Shown piece after piece: positions 43,469 through 53,949 of a stretch of 64,000 nucleotides of DNA (position 1 is its first letter; the number at the start of each line of letters is the position of its first letter). Made by a program: the position numbers and the translations under genes. The notes beneath the pieces were generated by a model, which saw only the letters and a program-made list of their open reading frames with translations, did not search any database and was not told the DNA's origin. Origin of the DNA: Syntrophomonadaceae bacterium (GTDB lineage Bacteria; Bacillota; Syntrophomonadia; Syntrophomonadales; Syntrophomonadaceae); assembly GCA_028706315.1 (NCBI GenBank), contig JAQWBP010000003.1:58488-122487 (forward strand). Reading direction: 5' to 3'.

Positions 43469-43849
43469 TTAATTTTGTCTTTGCTTGAGAAGATCGCGTA
43501 TTTCTGTAAGTAAAACTTCTTCTTTACCAGGTGCAGGTTCAGCTATTTCAACTTCTTCTTTTTTTCTTTTTGCTTTATTAAGGAGTTTGACAAAAAGGAA
43601 AATTGTAAAGGCAATGATTAAGAAGTCGACTATACTTTGCACGAAAGCGCCATATTTGATAGTGGCAGCGCCAAATTGGTATTGCAAGTTGGTAAAACTA
43701 ACTCCTCCCATGACTAAGCCAATAATAGGCATAATCAAATCTTCGACCAGGGATGTTACAATCTTTCCGAAGGCGCCTCCGATAATAACCGCGATAGCTA
43801 AGTCTAAAACATTGCCTTTCATAGCAAATTGTTTAAATTCTTCCCACAT
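43469..43849 (-). CDS. mscL: Large-conductance mechanosensitive channel MscL
   Basis: This 126-residue protein starts [21 protein letters not shown] (in part) and has the TM1 sequence [21 protein letters not shown], a periplasmic loop, TM2 [17 protein letters not shown] and a C-terminal basic/acidic helix bundle. It opens under osmotic downshock. ATG follows GGGAGG on the minus strand. Confidence 0.97.
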   Translation of the reverse strand: MWEEFKQFAMKGNVLDLAIAVIIGGAFGKIVTSLVEDLIMPIIGLVMGGVSFTNLQYQFGAATIKYGAFVQSIVDFLIIAFTIFLFVKLLNKAKRKKEEVEIAEPAPGKEEVLLTEIRDLLKQRQN

Positions 43850-44195
43850 GCTTTGAAACCTCCCATGTTTTTAATATAATCGTTGGCAAAACTAGTTATT
43901 GGTGTAATTCATAATCAAGCATGATGTTTATTTTCAGGTTCTAAAAGTTTTAAAGGAAAAGGTTATTCGCGTGTAAAGTCCTGAATAGAACTTTTATCAT
44001 CATAATATAAAAGCAGGGGAGAGTACAACCATAATTGTGTTACGTAACTCTAAAAGTCCTTAAAATTACTTGACCGTATAAATCCTCTATGGCCGGGCCC
44101 TGAATTAGGTGTGAGCGAAAAATCACCCAGCCCGAAGGGCCTATAACTGACAACATATTATAATAGGTATAATGGCAAATATAATTTTAGTTTAG

Positions 44196-44316
44196 TTAAC
44201 CGGAATGTGGTTTATCAAGAGAGTATCTGGTCGATATCCGTTATTAAGTGGGTACCGGTTAAGTAAAACGAACAAATCCCCTGTAGAGTGATTAAAGCCT
44301 CTACAGGGGATTTTTA
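44196..44316 (+). ncRNA. Candidate small RNA or orphan structured leader with terminator
   Basis: TTAACCGG (44196-44203) pairs with CCGGTTAA (44255-44262) and encloses a smaller hairpin (GTATC / GATAT, about 44223-44237). Twelve bases later a 15-bp perfect terminator stem (44274-44288 with 44299-44313) ends in TTTTT. TATAAT-like boxes occur at about 44158-44172. No coding frame fits. The terminator may also serve the minus-strand gene ending at 44339. The wider gap 43850-44195 has no gene. Confidence 0.4.
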
Positions 44317-44338
44317 TACTGAAATGTTTGGTCCTCAA

Positions 44339-45895
44339 TTACTTGAATACATTTGGCTCAACTATATTAGGGTCACCCTTGGCATGGTGAAGGCGGTTAG
44401 TAGCAGGGCCTTCGACAATATCGCCTTCATAAGTAAAGCGGGAACCGTGGCAGGGACAATCCCAGGTCCTCTCCGCATCATTCCAGGTTAATTCACAGCC
44501 CATGTGGGTACAAGTCGTATCAACCATGTGAAGTTGTCCCTGTTCATCTCTATAAGCACCCACCTTTTTCCCCTCTACTTCGATTATCCGGGCTTCTCCT
44601 TTTTCTATTTCTGCACTTTCAGGAGCCGCTAATTTTCCGCCGATGAAGTGCTTGGCTACGGTGGCATTTTGCACGATAAAATTCACGATAGAGGCAGCCG
44701 AGGAAAACCGGGAAGGGTTATAAACTGGTGCCCAGGGGCTCTCGCCTTTAGTTATCAAATCAGTTAACAGCATACCTGCGACTGTACCGTTAGAAATCCC
44801 CCATTTGCCAAAACCGGTGGCAACATACAAGTTAGGACTCCGGGAGGTGAGATTGCCAATGTACGGAACTCCATCCATGGTCATGCAGTCCTGGGTGGAC
44901 CAGCGGTAAATAATATCTTCTACCTGAAAAGTATCTTTGGCAAAACTGATTAAATTTTGGTAGTGAATATTAGTATTCTCATTTTCGCCTGTACGGTGAT
45001 GCTCACCGGCTATCAGGATTAATTCACCATTATCACAATTCTGCGACCGTAGGGAGCGGCCCGGGTCTTCGGCTGTGATAAACATACCTTCTGGGAACCT
45101 ATCTTTGGCTTTAAGCCCAATGATATACGATTTTTCGGCGTACATCCGGGCAAAGTATAATCCGCCTCCGTCAAAAAACGGAAAATGAGAGGCAATTATC
45201 ACCTTTGATGCAGTTACTTTCTTACCAGTCCGGGTAGTAACTGTACAAGGTTCACCATCGGCGATATCTACTGCTTCGGTATTTTCAAATATATAGCTGC
45301 CGCTATTTTTTACATCCTCAGCCAGAGCCAGGAGGTATTTGACCGGGTGAAACTGAGCCTGCTCATCAAATCGTACGGCTGACTGAATGGAAAAAGGCAG
45401 AGGAATATCTTCCAGATAAGAGGCTTTTATTCCCAGACTGGCAGCTGCATCTACTTCGTCTTCAATTTTCTTAACATATTTATTAGACTGGGTATAAACA
45501 TAGGCCGGACGCCATGCAAAATCACAATCAATTTTTTTCTCCTGTACGATACTGGCAATTTTATGAATAGCGCTTTCATTAGCATCAGCATACTGCTTAG
45601 CCAGTTCTTTGCCCATTTCTTTTTTTAAGCGGGCATAAATAAGCGAGTGCTGGGAAGTAATTTTAGCAGTACTATGCCCGGTAGTACCCTGAAGAATTCT
45701 ATCAGCTTCGATTACAGCAACCTTTAATCCGGATTTAGTCAAGAGATAGGCAGTTGTTATTCCGACTATACCTCCGCCTACAATAGCGACATCAACAGAA
45801 AAATCTTTATCTAGGCCAGGATAATCAGTTCCAGGCGCAGATGCTATCCAGTACGGGCTGGGAGGGTCATTAAATTCGTGGTTAGTCTTATTCAT
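44339..45895 (-). CDS. FAD-dependent oxidoreductase with C-terminal Rieske [2Fe-2S] domain
   Basis: This 518-residue protein has an N-terminal D-amino-acid-oxidase-like fold with FAD-binding VAIVGGGIVGITTAYLL and a C-terminal Rieske domain with CTHMGC and CPCHGS cluster motifs. It resembles Bacillus YhfW. The substrate is unknown; the Rieske centre likely passes electrons from the flavin. The ATG at 45895 has AGGTG six bases upstream; GTG 45904 is part of that site. It is divergent from the efflux operon. Confidence 0.88.
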   Translation of the reverse strand: MNKTNHEFNDPPSPYWIASAPGTDYPGLDKDFSVDVAIVGGGIVGITTAYLLTKSGLKVAVIEADRILQGTTGHSTAKITSQHSLIYARLKKEMGKELAKQYADANESAIHKIASIVQEKKIDCDFAWRPAYVYTQSNKYVKKIEDEVDAAASLGIKASYLEDIPLPFSIQSAVRFDEQAQFHPVKYLLALAEDVKNSGSYIFENTEAVDIADGEPCTVTTRTGKKVTASKVIIASHFPFFDGGGLYFARMYAEKSYIIGLKAKDRFPEGMFITAEDPGRSLRSQNCDNGELILIAGEHHRTGENENTNIHYQNLISFAKDTFQVEDIIYRWSTQDCMTMDGVPYIGNLTSRSPNLYVATGFGKWGISNGTVAGMLLTDLITKGESPWAPVYNPSRFSSAASIVNFIVQNATVAKHFIGGKLAAPESAEIEKGEARIIEVEGKKVGAYRDEQGQLHMVDTTCTHMGCELTWNDAERTWDCPCHGSRFTYEGDIVEGPATNRLHHAKGDPNIVEPNVFK

Positions 45896-46041
45896 TACGG
45901 TCACCTCATAAATAATTACTTTTACTTTAGCTCAGTTAGTCTTGGCAAAGCGCGACATAAAATGCTAGTCAAACAAAAGGAAACAGAATAAAGAAGTTTG
46001 GGGAAGAAAAATATTTACTTTTATATGGTTTGCTAATCCTC

Positions 46042-46067
46042 TAAATATATTCATGAGAATATATTTA
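46042..46067. promoter_or_regulatory. 26-bp perfect inverted repeat between divergent genes
   Basis: TAAATATATTC and GAATATATTTA are perfect 11-bp arms around a 4-base centre. It lies between the FAD/Rieske gene and the efflux operon and looks like a dimeric repressor operator. The remaining sequence (45896-46289) holds a short AGCTTACT / AGTAAGTT hairpin near 46217-46235 and no gene. Confidence 0.5.
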
Positions 46068-46289
46068 AATCGGGTATTCTACCATTATGTTCTCTTGTGA
46101 GTAGAAGAGGTTATAGTTTACAATTAAAGTAATTGGAGCCTGCGCGCAAAACTGCCCCGTAGGTGCGGTTATAGTAAATCCGGGAGTTGGGTGAGCTCAG
46201 GCCATCATAAAAGGCAAGCTTACTGGAAGTAAGTTTAATTGTGATTGTGGCTGTTAACCCTTAGGGCAGAGTGTAAATGAGGTGGATTA

Positions 46290-47000
46290 ATGGCGGGACA
46301 AGAATTAATACGGCTGGAAAAGGTGAGTAAAACTTATCTTATGGGCGAGGTGACGGTGGCAGCTCTGCAAGAAACTTCGGTGACTATCTACCAGGGAGAA
46401 CTGCTCGTTATACTGGGCCCCAGCGGATCAGGTAAAAGCACGATGCTTAACCTTATCGGTGGTATGGATAAGCCTACCGCAGGGAAAATAATTTATAGGG
46501 ATAGAGATTTGAGCCAGGCCCATGACCGGGAATTAACTAGTTACCGACGCCAGGATGTCGGTTTCGTATTCCAGTTTTATAATCTGATTCCTGACCTTAC
46601 TGCTACTGAAAATGTTGCTTTAGCCGCAGATCTGGTCGAGAATCCTTTACCAGTCGCCCAGGTTATGGAGGATGTAGGACTGGGGGATAGGAAAGAACAT
46701 TTCCCAGCCCAGTTGAGTGGTGGCGAGCAGCAGCGGGTTGCCATTGCCCGGGCTATAGTAAAACGGCCAGAATTACTTTTGTGTGATGAACCTACCGGAG
46801 CCCTGGATTACCAGACGGGTAAGATTGTGCTGAATTTTCTTTACCAGATAAGGCGCCAGGGTGAAAGTACGGTTATCATAGTAACCCATAATACCGCCAT
46901 TGCCCGGATGGCCGATAGAGTTTTCCGCATGCGCAGCGGACAGATTAGCGAAGTTGTTGCCAATCCCAATCCACTTTCGCCCGAAAGGATTGACTGGTAA
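46290..47000 (+). CDS. ABC transporter ATP-binding protein (MacB/LolD type)
   Basis: This 236-residue ATPase has Walker [10 protein letters not shown], signature [15 protein letters not shown], Walker [13 protein letters not shown] and a switch His in VTHN. It resembles the ATPases that work with FtsX-like permeases. The stop overlaps the permease start. With the permease and adaptor it forms a three-gene export system. Confidence 0.92.
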   Translation: MAGQELIRLEKVSKTYLMGEVTVAALQETSVTIYQGELLVILGPSGSGKSTMLNLIGGMDKPTAGKIIYRDRDLSQAHDRELTSYRRQDVGFVFQFYNLIPDLTATENVALAADLVENPLPVAQVMEDVGLGDRKEHFPAQLSGGEQQRVAIARAIVKRPELLLCDEPTGALDYQTGKIVLNFLYQIRRQGESTVIIVTHNTAIARMADRVFRMRSGQISEVVANPNPLSPERIDW

Positions 47001-49378
47001 TGAAAACTCTTAACCGGAAGTTATTGCGTACTATCCAGTCTACCCGGGGTCAGTTTCTGGCTCTGGCCATAATTATTATGTTAGGCATGCTTATCTATAT
47101 AGGGATGAGTACAGCTTATAAAAACCTGGCCGTTTCACAGCAGACTTTTTACACAGAAAATAATTTTGCCGATTATAATTTCCAGGTAGTCAAGGCACCT
47201 GCCGCAGTTATAAAAAGCGTCGAGAACATCCCCGGGGTTATCAGAGCGACTAGTCGTATACAGCAAGATGTGTCAATAATAAAACCAGGCAATGAACGTG
47301 CTACTGGACGTTTAACCGGTTACAGTCTGCCGCTGGACCGTGAAGTTAATCGCCTGCACATTCTTACTGGTCGGATGTTTGAGCAGGATTCATCCGGGGG
47401 AAAAATTGATGTACTTGTAGACCCACAATATGCTGCAGCTAATAATCTTCAGCCTGGAGATAGTATTAGCATCGTAGCTGCAGGAAAAACCATTCCTCTG
47501 CATGTAGTAGGAACTGCTACCAGCCCCGAATTTATCTATGCTATAAGAGATGCCTCCAGTCTTATGCCTGAACCGGATACTTTTGCCATTATCATGATGG
47601 AGCAGCATCAGGTGGCACAAATCCTTAATTCGCAGGGACAAATAAACCAGATAGTAGTACAGCTAGCTCCGGGAGTAGACGAGGAAGCAGTGAAAAAAGA
47701 TATAGAAAAAATCCTTAAACCCTATGGTCTGCTAGCCAGTTACCCACGCAAAGACCAGTTAAGCCATGCAGTGTTACAGGTAGAACTTGATCAACTCCAG
47801 AAGATTTCCCACTCATTGCCGCTAATATTTTTCCTCATTGCAGCAGCGATACAATTTATCATCCTCAGTCGATTAATCAAATCCCAGCGGTTACAGATAG
47901 GGGTAATGAAGGCTCTGGGATATGATAATTTTCGCATCATTGCTCTTTATACTGGCTATGCTCTGTGCGTAAGTTTAGCAGGAGCAGTTCTCGGTATAGG
48001 GATGGGTTTATTAACTGCTGCGGCCATGACTAATCTGTATGCCCAGTTTTTTAGTCTCCCTCAAAATATAGGAGGAATTAACGGGCAGGTAGTAGTATTG
48101 AGTGTATTAATAAGTTTGGCTTTTGGGCTTAGTTCTGGCTATCTGGCTTCCCGATCGGTTATTAACATAAATCCAGCCGAGGCTATGCGATCTGAAGCTC
48201 CAGTAACGGGTAGAAGAATAATAATTGAAAACTGGCACTGGCTCTGGCAAAGACTTGATAGTACCTGGAAAATGAGCCTGCGTTCTATTTTTCGTAACCG
48301 AACCAGGTTTGCTATTACTGTTCTAGGGGTAATGAGTGCAGTTGTTATTTTAGTTTTAGCCTCCTTTTTTAATGATGCTATTGATTATATGATGAAACAG
48401 AATTTCCAAGAAGTTAACCGCTATGATTATATGGTGCGTTTCAACCACCTGATCAGCCAGCGGGAAGTATTATACTGGAGCCAGTGGGATGAAGTTACCA
48501 AAGTGGAACCTATGCTGGAAATACCAGTGGAAATAATACACAAAGGAAATACCGAGGAGGATTTGCTGGTAGGGATGAACCCTGCCGGAGATTTAAAGGG
48601 AATTTTTAATCAGAAGGGTCAGCCGCTTTCTATACCGGAGGATGGTGTCTTAATCAGCGAGCGGACTGCCAAAAAATTAGGGGTACAAGTTGGTGACCAG
48701 GTAATAGTGAAAACTAAGCTGACTACAGGACCAGCACGAACGGCCCGGTTAAAGGTATTAGGCAAGAATGACCAGCTACTAGGACAGGGAGCTTTTGTAT
48801 CACTTAAAACTGCCAACCAGGTACTGGGGGAGAGCCAGGTAATAAGTGCAGTTATGCTCAAGGTCGAACCGGGGGGTGGCCTGGTATTAGAAGAGCGTTT
48901 TAATGAGATGACCGGGGTACGTTCCGTATTAAGCCGCCAGAAGGAGCAGCAGAATTTCGAGGAATTGCTGGATAGTTCGATGGCTTTTATCTGGATTATG
49001 ATGTTATTAGGCGGGGTGCTGGGGTTAGTTATTGTTTATAATTCCTCTATTATGACTTTTAACGAACGAAGTAAGGAACTGGCTTCCTTGAGGATAATGG
49101 GTTTTTCGCAGCGGGAGGTTTCCGGACTGCTGGTGAAAGAGACCTGGTTTCAGGCTGCCACTGGGATTTTGCTGGGACTTCCTGCTGGCAGGGCGGTAGG
49201 AGCAGCTTATGTAGCCAGCGTAAGCACTGATTTTTTTAGTTTCCCGGTAATAATTTATCCACGTACCTATATTATAGCTTCCTTATCAGCAGTAGTTTTT
49301 GTCTTAATAGGCTTATGGTTTGTCACGCGTCGGGTGAAAGAACTTGATATGCTGGAGGTCTTAAAAAACAGGGATTAA
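47000..49378 (+). CDS. ABC transporter permease with two FtsX domains
   Basis: This 792-residue protein has an N-terminal membrane segment, a large outside domain (about 45-250), and two FtsX-type four-helix regions (about 265-390 and 650-785) separated by a second outside domain. This is the eight- to ten-span layout of lipoprotein or peptide exporters (type VII ABC). The ATPase precedes and an HlyD-like adaptor follows. The cargo is unknown. Confidence 0.9.
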   Translation: MKTLNRKLLRTIQSTRGQFLALAIIIMLGMLIYIGMSTAYKNLAVSQQTFYTENNFADYNFQVVKAPAAVIKSVENIPGVIRATSRIQQDVSIIKPGNERATGRLTGYSLPLDREVNRLHILTGRMFEQDSSGGKIDVLVDPQYAAANNLQPGDSISIVAAGKTIPLHVVGTATSPEFIYAIRDASSLMPEPDTFAIIMMEQHQVAQILNSQGQINQIVVQLAPGVDEEAVKKDIEKILKPYGLLASYPRKDQLSHAVLQVELDQLQKISHSLPLIFFLIAAAIQFIILSRLIKSQRLQIGVMKALGYDNFRIIALYTGYALCVSLAGAVLGIGMGLLTAAAMTNLYAQFFSLPQNIGGINGQVVVLSVLISLAFGLSSGYLASRSVININPAEAMRSEAPVTGRRIIIENWHWLWQRLDSTWKMSLRSIFRNRTRFAITVLGVMSAVVILVLASFFNDAIDYMMKQNFQEVNRYDYMVRFNHLISQREVLYWSQWDEVTKVEPMLEIPVEIIHKGNTEEDLLVGMNPAGDLKGIFNQKGQPLSIPEDGVLISERTAKKLGVQVGDQVIVKTKLTTGPARTARLKVLGKNDQLLGQGAFVSLKTANQVLGESQVISAVMLKVEPGGGLVLEERFNEMTGVRSVLSRQKEQQNFEELLDSSMAFIWIMMLLGGVLGLVIVYNSSIMTFNERSKELASLRIMGFSQREVSGLLVKETWFQAATGILLGLPAGRAVGAAYVASVSTDFFSFPVIIYPRTYIIASLSAVVFVLIGLWFVTRRVKELDMLEVLKNRD

Positions 49379-49389
49379 GGGGGAGAGAC

Positions 49390-50544
49390 ATGAAAAATAA
49401 GAAGTGGTTACTAGGCGGGGGAATCCTGCTGGTTATAGTAATTAGCAGCCTGATATTAGGTGACCGGCAGGCAGTAGAGGTGGCCAAGGTAACGCAAGGG
49501 ACCTTGATCCAGCAAGTTGAGGACTCAGGTTACATCGAGGAGGTAGAAGACTACCAGCTCCAGGCTACCCAGCAGGGACGGGTAACCCAGGTTTTAGTTG
49601 AAATTGGTCAAAAGATAAAACCGGGGGAAAAACTAATCGTACTGGAGAATCTGGATCTAGCTGTAGAAACAGATGGAGTTCTAGCTCAGGTGGCTCAGGT
49701 TAAGGCCCAGCTCGATGCTGGTATAGCAGAGCTAGAAATAGCTCGGACAGAATTACAACAGGCAGAAACTGATCAGCACAGGCAGAAAAAACTTCTCGAC
49801 AGTGGCGCTCTTTCTCCTGCCGAATATGAACAGTTCGTTCTAAGTGTAGATAAATTAAGCAAGACGGTATCTCAGCAAATTTTCTATGTAGAGAATTTAA
49901 CAGCTCAATTATCAAGCCTGGAAAATATGCACCAAAATCTCACTACCAGGAACCAGCAGCTTTCCATTGAGAGTCCCACTCAGGGAATTATCCTTGACTT
50001 ACCAGTTAAAAGCGGGCAGGTCGTCAGCCCGGGAACTCTGCTGGCACAGGTGGGGACTGGTGAACTAGAGGCTAGAGCTGATATTTTAAGTGATGATTTA
50101 AAAGAGGTTAAAGTTGGCCAAAAGGTCTCAATTACTGCCCCGTTATTAGGTGATGCAGTAATTGCTGGGCAGGTTAAAAAAATATACCCGCAGGCTTATG
50201 AGAAAACATCAGCCCTGGGGGTAGTGCAACGCCGGGTACCAGTAATCATTACTATGAATGAACCGGGAAAATTGCGACCCGGTTATGAAGTTAGGGTAAG
50301 TATTCAAACCCTCGAAAAGCCAGATGTCCTTCTAGTTCCCCGGGAAGCCGTACGCAGCGACGGAAAAGGCGGAGATGAGGTTCTGGCGGTACTTAAGGGG
50401 CGGATTCATTATAAAAAGGTTATAGTAGGGCTTAAAAATCCGGACAAGGTAGAGATAACTGGAGGACTAGATGCGGGCGAAATTATTATTCGTGATGCTA
50501 GTATTAACCTTGAAGAAGGAAGTAAAGTGAAAATGCTCCCCTAG
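49390..50544 (+). CDS. MacA/HlyD-like membrane fusion (adaptor) protein
   Basis: This 384-residue protein has an N-terminal anchor (about 5-22), a lipoyl-like half (VTQVLVEIGQKIKPGEKLIVLEN in pieces), a coiled-coil hairpin (about 95-180), the second lipoyl half (GIILDLPVKSGQVVSPGTLLAQVG in pieces), and beta-barrel and membrane-proximal domains with LVPREAVRSDG. It links the permease to substrate extrusion. It starts 11 bases after the permease. Confidence 0.9.
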   Translation: MKNKKWLLGGGILLVIVISSLILGDRQAVEVAKVTQGTLIQQVEDSGYIEEVEDYQLQATQQGRVTQVLVEIGQKIKPGEKLIVLENLDLAVETDGVLAQVAQVKAQLDAGIAELEIARTELQQAETDQHRQKKLLDSGALSPAEYEQFVLSVDKLSKTVSQQIFYVENLTAQLSSLENMHQNLTTRNQQLSIESPTQGIILDLPVKSGQVVSPGTLLAQVGTGELEARADILSDDLKEVKVGQKVSITAPLLGDAVIAGQVKKIYPQAYEKTSALGVVQRRVPVIITMNEPGKLRPGYEVRVSIQTLEKPDVLLVPREAVRSDGKGGDEVLAVLKGRIHYKKVIVGLKNPDKVEITGGLDAGEIIIRDASINLEEGSKVKMLP

Positions 50545-50553
50545 ATGCAGAGC

Positions 50554-51402
50554 TTATTCGATGGCAGTAAAGCCTTCACCCAGGACTTCGTGGGTATTTT
50601 GCACTGATATAAAGGCTCGTTTATCATGCTGTCTGATAAAATTACGCAGCTTTATAAATTCCCTCCGGTCGACTATAGTCATAATAACATCCCATTCTTT
50701 ACCGGAGAAGGCTCCTTGGGCTTTATAAATAGTGGCACTACGGTCTAGTTCTTTTACAATATACTCGCTTACGGCCTTGCTTTCCGCGGTAATAATAGTT
50801 ACATGTTTACTCATGCTGAATCCTTCTATGACGGCATCAATGGTAAAGCCATATAAAATTACCCCGAGGAGAGCATACATGCCTTTTTCGATACCAAAGG
50901 TAGCACCAGCAGCGATAGTAATGAAGAAATCAATGATTAATAATCCTTTGCCCAGGTCTATATGGTAAAATTTATTTAATATTCGGGCAGCAATATCAGT
51001 TCCACCGCTGGAGGCATTCTGGTTAAAAAGTATGGCCAGACCTACCCCGGAAAGGAGCACACCAAAAATCAACTGGACAAGGATATCATCTGTGATTGGA
51101 CTAGTCAGGGGATATATGTTTTCCATAAACCAGATTAGTACCGGGATGAGAATGCTGCAATAAATAGTCTTAATGCCAAAAGTAGTTCCAATAAGGATAA
51201 AGCCGATTATAAGCAGTATAATACTCATAATTAACACTAAGAATCCTAGTGGCAATCCGGGAAAATACTTGTTTAAGACTAGGGCCAGGCCATTGATACC
51301 TCCTGCAGCTATTTGGTTAGGGGCCAGGAAAAAGTAAAAACCAGCTGCATCCAGGAAGGATCCGAGGTTAAGTAGTAAAAAATCGCTTCCATATCTTTTC
51401 AT
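50554..51402 (-). CDS. YitT family membrane protein (DUF161/DUF2179)
   Basis: The 282-residue protein has five or six membrane segments beginning LLLNLGSFLDAAGFYFFLAPNQIAAGG, with NQNASSGGTDIAARIL, and a C-terminal DUF2179 domain (about 200-282, SEYIVKELDRSATIYKAQGAFSG in pieces). The role is unknown. ATG 51402 has AGAGGA upstream on the minus strand; a longer frame reaching 51534 has no ribosome site and would place 44 polar residues before the first helix. Confidence 0.85.
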   Translation of the reverse strand: MKRYGSDFLLLNLGSFLDAAGFYFFLAPNQIAAGGINGLALVLNKYFPGLPLGFLVLIMSIILLIIGFILIGTTFGIKTIYCSILIPVLIWFMENIYPLTSPITDDILVQLIFGVLLSGVGLAILFNQNASSGGTDIAARILNKFYHIDLGKGLLIIDFFITIAAGATFGIEKGMYALLGVILYGFTIDAVIEGFSMSKHVTIITAESKAVSEYIVKELDRSATIYKAQGAFSGKEWDVIMTIVDRREFIKLRNFIRQHDKRAFISVQNTHEVLGEGFTAIE

Positions 51403-51722
51403 GTATTCAAATCCTCTGTTTTTGTTTATTATTGCCATCAAGGTCTTATTTATTGCGTTTAATTCAGAAGGTGGCAGGGTGTTTCGTTTGCCATATATAT
51501 AGATGTTCTTATGTAAGGAGAGAGCTGTGGCCATGCTATATGATTTTTTAAAGTGGGAACTAATTTATCAGTTATGATATTTTATCTGCATGATATAATA
51601 AAAGCTGGTTGATAGTGTAATAATTAAATGAGAAGGTATATAAAGGCTGTATTTCTGGCCTTGTGATAAATAGTGGGAAATGAATAATAAATTTTAACTA
51701 AAATATAAAGGGAGACAGGTAT

Positions 51723-53444
51723 ATGACTACAAGTAATTCAGAGTTACCCGTTAATTTTGTTCAGAGTATTATTACCGAAGACCTGAAAACAGGTAAAAAT
51801 AACAGTCGGGTTCATACCCGCTTTCCACCGGAACCGAATGGTTACCTGCATATAGGCCATGCCAAGTCTATCTGCCTGAACTTTGGGCTGGCCAGGGCTA
51901 ACGGGGGAATTACTAACTTACGTTTTGACGATACTAACCCGAGTAAAGAAGAGGTGGAATATGTAGATTCCATAAAAGCAGACGTGCACTGGCTAGGTTT
52001 TGATTGGGATGATCGCATGTATTATGCCTCAGACTATTTCGAACAGCTCTATCAGTTTGCAGTGCAGTTAATCAAGGCAGGTAAAGCGTACATTTGTGAT
52101 TTGAGTGCGGAGGAAATAAGGGCATATCGCGGCACACTTACCGAGGCAGGTAAAGAGAGTCCTTATCGCAGCCGTCCTATAGAAGAAAATCTGGATTTAT
52201 TCGAACGGATGAGAGCGGGTGAGTTCCCTGATGGTTCAAGAGTGCTCAGGGCTAAAATTGATATGGCTTCACCGAATCTTAATATGCGTGATCCGGTAAT
52301 CTATAGAATCCTCCGGGCTACTCATCACCGGACCGGAGATAAATGGTGCATTTATCCCATGTATGATTATGCCCATCCATTATCTGATGCGTTGGAGAGT
52401 ATAACTCATTCCGTCTGTACTCTGGAGTTTGCTGACCACCGGCCATTATACGACTGGGTGCTAGATAATGTCGATTATCATATAGTAGAAGGAGTCGAAG
52501 GGCGACCCCGGCAGATAGAATTTGCCCGGCTTAATCTAAACTATACAGTTATGAGTAAGCGTAAGCTGAGAGAACTGGTGGAAGGCGGCTATGTGAACGG
52601 GTGGGATGACCCGCGTATGCCGACTATTTCCGGTTTAAGAAGGAGAGGTTATACTCCGGAAGCTATTCGTGATTTTTGTGAGCGTATTGGTGTAGCTAAA
52701 AGAGATAGTGTTGTTGATATCGGCTTACTGGAACATTGTGTGCGTGAAGACTTGAACCGAAGAGCGCTGCGGGCCATGGCCGTACTGCGGCCTCTTAAAG
52801 TTGTTATAGATAATTATCCTGAGGGTCAGGTGGAATGGCTGGATGCGGAGAATAATCCGGAAGATCCTATTGCCGGAACTCGCAAAATTCCATTTTCCCG
52901 GGAGATATATATTGAGCAGGAGGATTTTATGGAAGATCCGCCGAGAAAATTCTATCGTCTAGCTCCAGATCGGGAAGTTAGACTTAAGAGTGCCTATATA
53001 ATTAAGTGTGAAAAGGTCATAAAAGATGAAAAGACTGGCGATATAATCGAATTACATTGTACTTATGATCCGGATTCCAAAAGCGGCGGTGCTACTGCCG
53101 GGCGTAAGGTAAAAGGAACCTCACATTGGGTATCGGCCCCGCATGCAGTACCTGCGGAGATACGTTTATATGACAATCTATTCTCGAGTGAGAACCCGGA
53201 TGACGACGAGGATGGATTAGATTATAAAGCTAAATTAAATCCCGACTCCCGGGAAGTTTTAACTTCTAGTATGGTAGAACCGGGATTAGCAGAGGCAAAA
53301 CCAGGTGACAGATTCCAGTTTTTAAGGCAGGGATATTTCTGTGTAGATCTGGATTCATCTACGGAAAAACTTGTTTTTAACCGTATTGTGTCCCTGCGGG
53401 ACACCTGGGCTAAACTGCAAAAATCAAAAGTAAAACAAAAATAA
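51723..53444 (+). CDS. glnS: Glutaminyl-tRNA synthetase
   Basis: This 573-residue class I synthetase has [16 protein letters not shown] (HIGH motif), [10 protein letters not shown], and VMSKRKL (KMSKS motif), with the two beta-barrel anticodon domains in the C-terminal third. GlnRS is less common in Firmicutes, which often use the amidotransferase route, so its presence is of taxonomic interest. No T-box leader was seen upstream. ATG follows AAAGGGAGACAGG. Confidence 0.95.
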   Translation: MTTSNSELPVNFVQSIITEDLKTGKNNSRVHTRFPPEPNGYLHIGHAKSICLNFGLARANGGITNLRFDDTNPSKEEVEYVDSIKADVHWLGFDWDDRMYYASDYFEQLYQFAVQLIKAGKAYICDLSAEEIRAYRGTLTEAGKESPYRSRPIEENLDLFERMRAGEFPDGSRVLRAKIDMASPNLNMRDPVIYRILRATHHRTGDKWCIYPMYDYAHPLSDALESITHSVCTLEFADHRPLYDWVLDNVDYHIVEGVEGRPRQIEFARLNLNYTVMSKRKLRELVEGGYVNGWDDPRMPTISGLRRRGYTPEAIRDFCERIGVAKRDSVVDIGLLEHCVREDLNRRALRAMAVLRPLKVVIDNYPEGQVEWLDAENNPEDPIAGTRKIPFSREIYIEQEDFMEDPPRKFYRLAPDREVRLKSAYIIKCEKVIKDEKTGDIIELHCTYDPDSKSGGATAGRKVKGTSHWVSAPHAVPAEIRLYDNLFSSENPDDDEDGLDYKAKLNPDSREVLTSSMVEPGLAEAKPGDRFQFLRQGYFCVDLDSSTEKLVFNRIVSLRDTWAKLQKSKVKQK

Positions 53445-53450
53445 ACACCT

Positions 53451-53480
53451 AAAAAGGATGGGATTATACCATCCTTTTTT
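53451..53480 (+). terminator. Terminator after glnS
   Basis: An 11-bp perfect stem, AAAAAGGATGG / CCATCCTTTTT, with a 7-nt loop; the T-run is part of the right arm. Confidence 0.9.
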
Positions 53481-53494
53481 AATCGGGAATTTAT

Positions 53495-53794
53495 ACAGCG
53501 TTAATTTGAATGTACCCGCAGGGTATATTCTCACCATAATTAAAAAATTATAATTAAAAATTGATTCCACTGCGAAAAGTATTAATTATGCACCAGCTTG
53601 AGTAATTCAACGCGGAATCCGCGGATTTTCCAAGGAATTACGCGGCTTTAGTTAACGTTAAAAAAGAGCGAAATATGGATTATTCCTGCTATAATTTAGA
53701 ACTTATAATTGCCAAATACAAAAGATTTAACACCATTTTAAAACCACGTATTCATTAAGTTGCATTGGGAAAGGGGTTTTTGCAGGGGAATCAA
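53495..53794. repeat. Composite repeat, copy F; inverted match to 2815-3035
   Basis: TTTGAATGTACCC at 53508 matches the MITE-like terminal repeat. From TTCCACTGCGAAAAGT (53566) to GCAGGGGAATCAA (53794), about 220 bases repeat the block at 2815-3035 on the opposite strand with about ten differences. The remaining gap to gldA at 53949 contains no gene. Confidence 0.75.
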
Positions 53795-53949
53795 AATTAA
53801 AAATTCTATAGAAAATTACCTTGCCGGGTAGTTTTTCCCGCCAGTACTTTTGTAATAAAGCGCAGATTAGTGGTGACATTATTCATAGAGGAATCATTTA
53901 ACGTTCTTTTTATATTTTTACTATATATGCAAAAAGGAGTGTTGCCGTA

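Noticed and set aside
51540-51722. Possible T-box leader upstream of glnS
   Set aside because: No TGGNACCGCG T-loop sequence or terminator is found before the gene.
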